A DNA stretch of 64,000 nt from DASPSM01 sp963800135 (GTDB lineage Bacteria; Planctomycetota; Planctomycetia; Planctomycetales; Planctomycetaceae), in NCBI GenBank assembly GCA_963800135.1, contig CAWCZR010000003.1, forward strand, positions 1 to 64,000, written 5' to 3'. Under the pieces are notes generated by a model that did no database searches, was not told where the DNA came from, and saw only the letters and a list, made by a program, of their open reading frames with translations. Made by a program: the position numbers and the translations under genes. How positions within the stretch are numbered: position 1 is the first letter of the stretch; every line of letters starts with the position of its first letter. Positions 24,825 through 32,287 of the stretch are shown here, piece after piece.

Positions 24825-27185
24825 TCAGGCGTGCCATTTCCAGTTGCGAATCTCGGGCATGTCTTCACCGAACTGCCGAATGTACTGTTTGTGCTCGATC
24901 AGCTTGTCGCGGCAGGCTTGCTTGATGTACGCCGCTTTGCCGCCGATTTGCGGAAGACGATCGACGGCGTCCATCACCAGATTGAAGCGGTCCATCTGGT
25001 TGAGCACGGTCATGTCGAACGGCGTGGTGATCGTCCCCTCTTCCTTGTAGCCGCGGACGTGCAAGTTGTCGTGATTGTGCCGCCGATAGGTGAGCCGATG
25101 GATCAGCCAGGGATAGCCGTGGTAGGCGAAGATGACCGGCTTGTCCTTCGTGAAGAGCGTGTCGAAGTCGTTGTCGTCCAGGCCGTGGGGGTGCTCGCTG
25201 GCCGGTTGCAAGCGCATCAGGTCGACGACGTTGATCATGCGAATCTTCAGTTCGGGCAAATGTTCCCGCAGAAGCTGAATCGCCGCGAGGATTTCGAGCG
25301 TGGGCACGTCGCCGGCGGCCGCCATGATCACGTCCGCCTCGCAATCGGCGTCGTTGCTGGCCCACTCCCACAAGCCGATGCCCGCCGTGCAATGCTTGAC
25401 CGCCTGGTCCATGTTGAGCCATTGCGGAGCCGGATGTTTCCCGGCGACGACGACATTCACGTAATGCCGGCTGCGGAGGCAGTGATCCATCACCGAGAGC
25501 AGGCAGTTGGCATCGGGCGGCAGATAGACCCGCACGATCTCGGCCTTCTTGTTGAGGACAATGTCGATGAAGCCGGGGTCCTGGTGCGTGAAGCCGTTGT
25601 GGTCCTGCCGCCAGACGTGCGAGGAGAGCAGGATATTGAGCGAGGCGATCTGCCGCCGCCATTCGATTCCCTTGGTGACCTTGAGCCACTTGGCGTGCTG
25701 ATTGAACATCGAGTCGATGATGTGAATGAACGCCTCGTAGCAATTGAACAAGCCGTGGCGGCCGGTGAGCAGATAGCCTTCGAGCCAGCCCTCGCACTGG
25801 TGCTCGCTCAGGACCTCGATCAGGCGGCCTTCAGGAGCGAGGTGATCGTCAGTCTCGATGACCTCGGCCTCCCACTGTTTGTTGGTCGCGTCCAACACGC
25901 CGAACAGCCGATTGGAGGCCGTTTCGTCCGGACCGAAGACGCGGAAGTTCTTCTGGTCGGCGTTCTGTTTGATGACGTCGCCGAGGAATTTTCCCAGCAC
26001 GCGCGTGTCTTCACCGTCGACTGATCCCGGCTTGGGGATTTCCACCGCGTAGGCGCGAAAGTCGGGCAGACGCAGGTCGCGGAGCAGAATGCCGCCGTTG
26101 GCATGCGGATTGGCCCCCATCCGCCGATTGCCCTTGGGCGCCAGCGCGGCCAGCTCGGGAATCAACGTGCCGTGCTTGTCGAAGAGTTCCTCGGGCTTGT
26201 AGCCGCGCATCCAGCTTTCGAGGATCTTGAGGTGTTCCGGATTCTTCGCCGGTTCCGACAGAGGCACCTGATGCGCGCGATAGGTTCCTTCGACCTTTTG
26301 TCCGTCGACGACTTTCGGACCGGTCCATCCCTTGGGGCTGTTGAGCACGATCATCGGCCAGCGGGGCCGCGTGAACTTCCCGGTCTTGCGGGCGTCGGAC
26401 TGGATCCGCTTGATGTCGGCGACGCACGCGTTGAGCGTGTCGGCCATCAGCGGATGCATCTTGGCCGGATCATGCCCCTCGACGAAGTGGGGCACGTAGC
26501 CGTAGCCGCGCAGCAGCTGCTCGAGTTCTTCGCGACCGATCCGTGCGAGGATGGTCGGGTTGGCGATTTTGTATCCGTTGAGATGCAAAATCGGCAGCAC
26601 GGCCCCGTCGTGGATCGGGTTGAGAAACTTGTTGCCGTGCCAGCCGGTGGCGAGCGGACCGGTCTCCGCCTCGCCGTCGCCGACGACGCAAGCCACGATC
26701 AGGTCAGGATTGTCGAACGCCGCGCCGAATGCGTGGCTCAGGCTGTAACCCAGCTCGCCGCCCTCATGGATCGAGCCCGGCGTTTCGGGCGCGGCGTGGC
26801 TCGGGATACCGCCGGGGAAGGAGAACTGCTTGAACAGCCGTCGCAAGCCGTCTTCGTCCTGCGTGATGGCCGGATAGAGTTCGCTGTACGTCCCCTCGAG
26901 ATAAGTGTTGGCGACGACGGCAGGTCCGCCGTGTCCGGGACCGGCGATATAGATCATGTTCAGGTCGTATTCCTGAATGATCCGGTTCACGTGCACGTAG
27001 ACGAAGTTTTGGCCCGGCGTCGTGCCCCAGTGGCCTAACAGGCGCGCCTTGACGTGCTTGAGCTGCAACGGCTCCTTCATCAGCGGGTTGTCGAGCAGGT
27101 AAATCTGTCCGACCGAAAGGTAGTTGGCGGCCCGCCAGTACGCGTCGATCTTCCGCAGTTTGTCGGGAGAGAGAGGCTCCGTCAT
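24825..27185 (-). CDS. xfp: Phosphoketolase (xylulose/fructose-6-phosphate)
   Basis: A 786-residue thiamine-diphosphate enzyme that splits xylulose-5-phosphate or fructose-6-phosphate with phosphate to give acetyl phosphate. The family pattern is clear: YWRAANYLSVGQIYL at the N-terminus, GPGHGGPA (about 83-90), VGDGEAETGPL (about 170) and the C-terminal RGYKEEGTITTPFDM. The ATG 27185 has GGAG nine bases before it. It sits between transketolase, which supplies xylulose-5-phosphate, and glgP. No acetate kinase gene is visible in the window. Confidence 0.95.
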   Translation of the reverse strand: MTEPLSPDKLRKIDAYWRAANYLSVGQIYLLDNPLMKEPLQLKHVKARLLGHWGTTPGQNFVYVHVNRIIQEYDLNMIYIAGPGHGGPAVVANTYLEGTYSELYPAITQDEDGLRRLFKQFSFPGGIPSHAAPETPGSIHEGGELGYSLSHAFGAAFDNPDLIVACVVGDGEAETGPLATGWHGNKFLNPIHDGAVLPILHLNGYKIANPTILARIGREELEQLLRGYGYVPHFVEGHDPAKMHPLMADTLNACVADIKRIQSDARKTGKFTRPRWPMIVLNSPKGWTGPKVVDGQKVEGTYRAHQVPLSEPAKNPEHLKILESWMRGYKPEELFDKHGTLIPELAALAPKGNRRMGANPHANGGILLRDLRLPDFRAYAVEIPKPGSVDGEDTRVLGKFLGDVIKQNADQKNFRVFGPDETASNRLFGVLDATNKQWEAEVIETDDHLAPEGRLIEVLSEHQCEGWLEGYLLTGRHGLFNCYEAFIHIIDSMFNQHAKWLKVTKGIEWRRQIASLNILLSSHVWRQDHNGFTHQDPGFIDIVLNKKAEIVRVYLPPDANCLLSVMDHCLRSRHYVNVVVAGKHPAPQWLNMDQAVKHCTAGIGLWEWASNDADCEADVIMAAAGDVPTLEILAAIQLLREHLPELKIRMINVVDLMRLQPASEHPHGLDDNDFDTLFTKDKPVIFAYHGYPWLIHRLTYRRHNHDNLHVRGYKEEGTITTPFDMTVLNQMDRFNLVMDAVDRLPQIGGKAAYIKQACRDKLIEHKQYIRQFGEDMPEIRNWKWHA

Positions 27186-27297
27186 GTTCGTGCTCCTGCT
27201 GCTGGCTGCTCCGGCGACCGAGGCGATCTCACGTATTTTCCAGGACGAGCGACGTCGGTTGAACGTTGCGCTGTGAATGCTTCAAGCAGGCCCGACA

Positions 27298-27349
27298 TTT
27301 CCCAAGCCCACTGAATCCGGAACCGACGGCGAGCCGTCGGCTTGGGAAA
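27298..27349. repeat. Nested inverted repeat between tkt and xfp
   Basis: Outer arms TTTCCCAAGCC and GGCTTGGGAAA (27298-27308, 27339-27349) overlap an inner hairpin CCGACGGC-GA-GCCGTCGG (27323-27340). The minus-strand version, AAGCCGACGGCT...GTCGGTTCCG, recurs at 29817-29848. It occupies the 287-base gap between two genes of one operon and could influence read-through or mRNA stability. Confidence 0.6.
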
Positions 27350-27472
27350 GGTGGATGGTTCCCAGGATTCCAGCATCGATTGGTGCCGGTGGTGTCGTGC
27401 TCAAATCAATTAACAACGATCGGCCCTCCCCCGGCCCTTTTCCGGCAGACCGGGAGAGGGAGAACGCGCGGG

Positions 27473-29575
27473 TCACTTCGACCACTTCTTAATTTGCTGT
27501 TTGGCGATGGTGACCATCGCGTCGGGCGTGAAGCCGTACTTTGTTTGCAGTTCTTTCAGCGGGGCCGACGCGCCGAAGGTGTGCATGCCCACGCTTTCGC
27601 CGCCGGTGCCCACGTACTGACACCATCCCAGCGTGCTGGCAAACTCGATCGACACGCGGGCGCTGACGGCGGACGGCAGCACCGTCTCCCGATAACCTGG
27701 GTTGTGCCGGCAGTGGTATTCAAAAACCTCCCACGACGGCATGCTCACGACCCGAGCGCCGATGCCTTCCGCGGCAAGTTTCTCGTAGCAGCCAAGCGCC
27801 AGCGACACCTCGCTGCCGGTCGCCAGCAGCAGCACCTGCGGCTTTTCGTCGGGCGCATCCGCCAGCACGTACGCGCCTCGCTGCAAGCCTTCGGCCGACG
27901 CATACTTCTTTCGATCGAGCGTGGGCAGCGCCTGACGCGAGAGAATGAGAGCGACCGGCTCGTGCTGCCGATGCATGATGAACTTCCACGCTTCGACGGC
28001 TTCGTTGGCGTCGGCCGGCCGGAGCGTGATCAATCCGGGAATCGCGCGCAGCGAGGCCAGCTGTTCGACCGGCTGGTGCGTCGGCCCGTCCTCGCCCACG
28101 CCGATCGAGTCGTGCGTGAAGACGTAGATCGTCGGAATCTCCATCAGGGCCGACAGCCGCAGCGCGGGACGCAGGTAATCGCTGAAGACGAAAAACGTCG
28201 AGCCGAACGGCCGCACCTTCGAGACCGAAAGTCCGTTGATGATGGCGGCCATCGCGTGCTCGCGAATGCCGAAGTGGAAATTGCGCCCGCCGTAACTGAC
28301 GGCCTCGAAGTCGCCGGCCCCTTCAAACGTCAGGCGGGTCTTGGTCGAGGGGGCCAGGTCGGCGGCACCGCCGATCAGCCACGGCACGTTTTTGGCGACT
28401 GCGTTGAGCACCTTTCCCGACGATTCGCGCGTCCCCATGCCTTTCGGATCCGGGGCGAATGTCGGCAGTTCTTTGTCCCAGCCCGCGGGCAGTCCGCGGT
28501 GCTGAATTTGCGTGAGCTCGTCGGCCAGCTGGGGCGACTTCTTCTTATATTCCTCGAGCTGCTTGAACCAGGCGTCGCGGAGCTCTTTGCCCCGCTTGCC
28601 GATCCCGTCACGGAAGTGCTCGAGCACGCCGTCGGGCACCAGGAACTTGGCGTCTTCGGGCCAGCCGTAGTTCCGCTTGGTGAGGCGGATTTCTTCCTCG
28701 CCCAGCGGCTCGCCGTGAGCGGCGCTCGTGTCCTGCTTGTTCGGAGCACCCCAGGCGATGTGGCTGTCGACGATGATCAGAGTCGGACGATCCTGCGTGT
28801 CCTGAAAGTCCTTGAACGCGCGCTCGACCATGGCGAGGTCGTTCGCGTCGCCGACGCGGGTCACGTTCCAGCCGTAACCCAAAAACCGCGTGGCGACGTC
28901 CTCGCTGAAGGCGAGCGCGGTGTGCCCCTCGATCGTGATGCGGTTGCTGTCGTAGATCCAACACAGGTTCGACAGCTTCCAGTGGGCGGCCAGCGACGCG
29001 GCCTCGCTGCTGATCCCTTCCATCATGCAGCCGTCGCCGCAGAGCGCGTAGACGTTGAAATCGAACATCGTGAAGCCGGGTGCGTTGTAGCGCGCCGCCA
29101 GCCACCGCGACGCGACGGCCATGCCCACGCTATTGGCCAGCCCCTGGCCGAGCGGACCGGTCGAAGTCTCGACGCCGCTGGTCCAGCGATACTCCGGGTG
29201 ACCGGGGCATTTGCTGCCGAGCTGCCGGAAGCGCTTGATTTCCTCCAGCGGCACCGACAGCCCGCCCTCCCGTTCGTACTTGCAATTGACCGCCTTCACG
29301 CCGGTCAAATGCAGCAGAGAATAAAGGAGCATCGACGCATGTCCGGAGGAGAGCACAAAGCGGTCGCGATTGGGCCAGATCGGATCGTCCGGGTCGAACC
29401 GCAGAAACCGCTGCCAGAGGACGTAGGCCGTGGGGGCCATATCCATCGGCGAGCCGGGATGCCCGGAGTTGGCCGCCTGGACGGCGTCCATGCAGAGCGT
29501 GCGGATCGTGTTGACGGCCAGCTTTTCGATCGGCGCGTTTTCACCTGCCACCGTGAGACCAACCGTGACGGTCAT
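27473..29575 (-). CDS. tkt: Transketolase
   Basis: A 700-residue thiamine-diphosphate enzyme of the pentose phosphate and Calvin-type pathways, moving two-carbon units between sugar phosphates. It has AANSGHPGSPMDMAP at the N-terminus, the ThDP motif GDGCMMEGISSEAAS (about 155-170), and the C-terminal GIREHAMAAIINGL and GVGEDGPTHQPVEQ. The start ATG 29575 follows GAGGA by eight bases; the frame stays open for 118 more codons upstream without family similarity. It is the first gene of the minus-strand sugar phosphate block. Confidence 0.94.
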   Translation of the reverse strand: MTVTVGLTVAGENAPIEKLAVNTIRTLCMDAVQAANSGHPGSPMDMAPTAYVLWQRFLRFDPDDPIWPNRDRFVLSSGHASMLLYSLLHLTGVKAVNCKYEREGGLSVPLEEIKRFRQLGSKCPGHPEYRWTSGVETSTGPLGQGLANSVGMAVASRWLAARYNAPGFTMFDFNVYALCGDGCMMEGISSEAASLAAHWKLSNLCWIYDSNRITIEGHTALAFSEDVATRFLGYGWNVTRVGDANDLAMVERAFKDFQDTQDRPTLIIVDSHIAWGAPNKQDTSAAHGEPLGEEEIRLTKRNYGWPEDAKFLVPDGVLEHFRDGIGKRGKELRDAWFKQLEEYKKKSPQLADELTQIQHRGLPAGWDKELPTFAPDPKGMGTRESSGKVLNAVAKNVPWLIGGAADLAPSTKTRLTFEGAGDFEAVSYGGRNFHFGIREHAMAAIINGLSVSKVRPFGSTFFVFSDYLRPALRLSALMEIPTIYVFTHDSIGVGEDGPTHQPVEQLASLRAIPGLITLRPADANEAVEAWKFIMHRQHEPVALILSRQALPTLDRKKYASAEGLQRGAYVLADAPDEKPQVLLLATGSEVSLALGCYEKLAAEGIGARVVSMPSWEVFEYHCRHNPGYRETVLPSAVSARVSIEFASTLGWCQYVGTGGESVGMHTFGASAPLKELQTKYGFTPDAMVTIAKQQIKKWSK

Positions 29576-30174
29576 GACTGAATCCTCGCGAAGTGACTGC
29601 CGGACTGGCACCGGTCCGGTGTGATGCAAACTCGGGCCGCTGGCCAGTAGTTTCCCGCGACCGGCCCCAAAGAGCCAGCGAGCCGGCCTCCCGATTTTTC
29701 CAAGGGACGATCCGATAGCGAAAACGTCGATTTCCGGGATGACACATCTGCTTCCCAGTCCTGGAGCGCGAGCCGAGCGGCACCCAGCAGCGGTGGAATC
29801 CTTTGAGGCGTTCACCTTCCCAAGCCGACAGCTTTGCTGTCGGTTCCGAAACCAAATCCTTAGCGCGGACGCCGGACCTCTGGACCAAATCATCGCGTGT
29901 CGGCGGGTAGAAGTCAGGACGGCAGGCACCGAGCGCCCGAGAATTCAAGAAAGCTTCACAATGGCCGCGACGACGCAATCCAGCGAAACTGACCGGGAGC
30001 GATTCCAGGCCGCTTTTCGCCGAATTGCCCCAAGATTCCGTGCGTTCGAGCGAACAGCCGTTTAGAATCGCCGGAAGACGTCCAAATGGAAGGCTGGGCG
30101 GAAGGCCAAGTCGAAGCTCCCGCGCAGTGCGGCCGCCTGGGATGGCCAGTGGTCACGGGTTGAGGAACGCAGTT
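29576..30174. other. Divergent intergenic region with one dispersed hairpin
   Basis: 599 bases between tkt (minus) and a small membrane protein gene (plus); it should contain promoters for both. A hairpin repeat lies at 29817-29848 (listed separately). A 34-codon frame starts at ATG 29961, but nothing supports it. No other structure was seen. Confidence 0.4.
29817..29848 (+). repeat. Dispersed hairpin repeat, second copy
   Basis: TTCCCAAGCCGACAGC is followed by TTT and GCTGTCGG (stem 29825-29832 with 29836-29843), then TTCCG. It is the plus-strand relative of the repeat at 27298-27349, so two copies flank the transketolase gene. The stem bases covary (ACGGC/GCCGT against ACAGC/GCTGT), which indicates that the hairpin itself is conserved. 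Confidence 0.6.
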
Positions 30175-30429
30175 ATGTCTTTCGATTCGTTGGCGGTCCC
30201 GGTCTTGGCATCGGATGCGGAGACGATCTGGGTGCTGATCCCGCTCGCGGCAATCGTCATGGTGGTCGTGATCGTGAAATCGGTCATCAAGCACCGCGAG
30301 CGGATGGCCAAGATCGGCATGGGCATCGACCCCGACTACGATCCAAACGACGCCGACCCGAATAACCCGCACGCGAGTGCCGGGCCGTACCGACGCCCGC
30401 ACGACCCGAGTTCGCAACTCGGCGGCTGA
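30175..30429 (+). CDS. Small membrane protein with HRERMAKIGMGIDPD motif, copy 1
   Basis: An 84-residue protein: short N-terminal outside segment, one membrane helix (about 19-39, WVLIPLAAIVMVVVIVKSVI), then the basic motif KHRERMAKIGMGIDPD and a Pro/Asn-rich tail. AGGAA precedes the ATG by about six bases. The motif resembles the ERxAMIExGI element of small bacterial membrane proteins of the DUF6249 type, without certainty. It is the first of three adjacent paralogs and is followed nine bases later by copy 2. Confidence 0.7.
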   Translation: MSFDSLAVPVLASDAETIWVLIPLAAIVMVVVIVKSVIKHRERMAKIGMGIDPDYDPNDADPNNPHASAGPYRRPHDPSSQLGG

Positions 30430-30438
30430 GGAACAAAC

Positions 30439-30672
30439 ATGGCATCCTTTCTGATGTCGGCTCTGGCAACTTCCAGTGGGCCCCCACCGGACGCAGGCCT
30501 GATCGCCCTGTGCATCCCCGTCGTGGCGATCGTTTGCGGATCGGTGGTCATGATTGTGAAATCGGTCATCAAGCACCGGGAGCGGATGGCTAAGATCGGC
30601 ATGGGGATCGATCCCGATTACGATCCCAACAAGTACGATCCGAATCATCCACAGGCCCACGGCGGGTATTGA
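30439..30672 (+). CDS. Small membrane protein with HRERMAKIGMGIDPD motif, copy 2
   Basis: A 77-residue paralog of the preceding protein: a membrane helix at about 22-42 followed by the identical KSVIKHRERMAKIGMGIDPD block and an Asp/Asn/Pro-rich tail ending HGGY. GAGGAA lies six bases before the ATG and overlaps the stop of copy 1. The nine-base spacing indicates one transcript. The N-terminal halves of the copies differ, while the helix end and motif are fixed, so the motif is the functional part. Confidence 0.7.
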   Translation: MASFLMSALATSSGPPPDAGLIALCIPVVAIVCGSVVMIVKSVIKHRERMAKIGMGIDPDYDPNKYDPNHPQAHGGY

Positions 30673-30710
30673 TCTTCGCTGCTACCGTCGTCACTGTTCG
30701 CGAGGCCGCG

Positions 30711-30926
30711 ATGCCCTCTAGCTGCCTGTCGCTGATTGCCGACTCGCCCATCGTCATCGATCCGGGCGTGTTTGCGCTGCTGATTCCGATTTCGGCGATC
30801 GTATTCGGCTCGCTCACCGTAATCGTGAAATCGATCATCAACCACCGCGAGCGGATGGCCAAGATCGGCATGGGCATCGACCCGGATGCGCACCCGGGCC
30901 AGCAGCCGCCATACGGCCAGCGCTAG
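30711..30926 (+). CDS. Small membrane protein with HRERMAKIGMGIDPD motif, copy 3
   Basis: A 71-residue third paralog (starting MPSSCLSLIAD), with a helix at about 20-40 and INHRERMAKIGMGIDPDAHP, then a Gln/Pro-rich end. The ATG at 30711 is preferred because it gives the same layout as the others; a TTG at 30669, overlapping the stop of copy 2, would add 14 residues. It ends 160 bases before the large paralog array. Confidence 0.65.
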   Translation: MPSSCLSLIADSPIVIDPGVFALLIPISAIVFGSLTVIVKSIINHRERMAKIGMGIDPDAHPGQQPPYGQR

Positions 30927-31087
30927 CTTCGCGCGGCCGGGCGTCAACCCGCCAACTCGAAGCGTGAGCGAGGGCTCATCGATCGCATCGGGTTCCCGGA
31001 CGCTGCCAATTCAGCCTGCCGGCGATCGACGAAAACTTGTCGCAGCGCCTGCAGGCCGACGACGGGCCGCGCAACTCCACGAAGAAA

Positions 31088-32041
31088 ATGGCCATAGTCG
31101 ACACCGGGCCGCCGCAACAAACCGCCGGCGACGCTCATAGCAACAAAAACATCGCTCCGTTAGTACGACTCCCGAATGGCGATCCCGCGGTCGGCGCGGA
31201 GGTTGTGCTGTACTGGGACACGGCGCAGGCCCGGTGGGACGCGAAACAATTCAAGCTGGTTTTCGACCGGGTGTCTCCGAGCAGGCGTAGCGCCACGGAC
31301 AAGGCTGGCCGCGTCCAGCTCGCGACGCCGAGCGACGACTTCTGGCTCGCGATCGCTCATCCGTCGGGATTTCTGCGGCGTCGCTTTGGGCCTAACACGG
31401 TCCCCACTGTGATCGAGCTCGCGCCCTGGGCCCGAATCGAGGGAACGTTTCGCGTCGGACGCAAAGTGCAACCGAACGCAGAGGTCTCGATCGAACTCCT
31501 AAACCACAACCAGCACGGGCCGCACGAACCCTGGTTCGGGGCCACTCAGACCGTGAAGACGGATGCGGCGGGCCAGTTCGTTTTCGCGCACGTTGCCCCC
31601 GGACGAACTCGGATCTCCAAGAGAGTTCGCTTCGGGATCAAGCACGATCTGCCAAACTCATCCGCCGTATACGCCATTGAGGTCCAGGCCGGCAAAACGA
31701 TGAAGATTGACCTGGGCGCCTCCGGCCGGCCGGTGATCGGGCAGTTGCGAGTCCCGCCGAATTCGGCTGTGAAACTTGGTGCCGATTCCGTCAACATCAT
31801 CGTCGACTCGGACGATCCCCAGCCTGAGGAGCCGCGACAGTTCCTCGCAACGGTCGACGATGAGGGGAACTTCTGCATCGACGACGTGCCCGTCGGGGAC
31901 TATCGGATCTCGGTTTTCATCAGAGCAGCCGCACGAATCGTCCGGTTCGACCAATTTACGGTGCCGGCGATCAACGAGAAACTCTCGCAACGTCCGGTCG
32001 ACCTGGGCATCCTGCCGTTCAATCCCCGCCTCTGGCATTGA
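31088..32041 (+). CDS. N-terminally truncated member of the array (copy 1)
   Basis: About 317 residues corresponding only to the last three modules of the full-length proteins downstream: PNGDPAVGAEVVLY, LAPWARIEGTFRVGRK and GRPVIGQLR with NFCIDDVPVGDY and EKLSQRPVDLGIL. There is no signal peptide, so it is probably not exported and may be a pseudogene. Just upstream (31018-31054) the same frame reads PAIDENLSQRL, a relic of the C-terminal motif of yet another copy. This suggests that unequal recombination deleted the end of one copy and the front of this one. The start is uncertain. Confidence 0.55.
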   Translation: MAIVDTGPPQQTAGDAHSNKNIAPLVRLPNGDPAVGAEVVLYWDTAQARWDAKQFKLVFDRVSPSRRSATDKAGRVQLATPSDDFWLAIAHPSGFLRRRFGPNTVPTVIELAPWARIEGTFRVGRKVQPNAEVSIELLNHNQHGPHEPWFGATQTVKTDAAGQFVFAHVAPGRTRISKRVRFGIKHDLPNSSAVYAIEVQAGKTMKIDLGASGRPVIGQLRVPPNSAVKLGADSVNIIVDSDDPQPEEPRQFLATVDDEGNFCIDDVPVGDYRISVFIRAAARIVRFDQFTVPAINEKLSQRPVDLGILPFNPRLWH

Positions 32042-32287
32042 CGGCGGACCGCCGCGCCCGTGGGTCAAGACGGCGGAACGTTGAACGAAACTTCGGGCCG
32101 TCAACTTCTAATCAGCCTGTGAATTTCTGTCTGCCTGTCTCTTTCTATCGGTCAACGGCAGAGAGCACTTCTTCAGGTAGAAAGCTCGTCGGCCGGAAAG
32201 GAATTGAAATTCAACTCGTGCCGTTGCCAGAATCAGTTGTCCCAGCGGATCGCTCAGGACGGGACTGCGCTTGAACCGGAGACCGCG

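Noticed and set aside
29576..29929. Upstream extension of transketolase by 118 codons
   Set aside because: The conserved protein starts at 29575 with a good ribosome binding site; the extension has no similarity to transketolases and covers a hairpin repeat.
29961..30065. A 34-codon frame starting MAATTQSSETDRERF
   Set aside because: Too short, with no good ribosome binding site and no relatives known to me.
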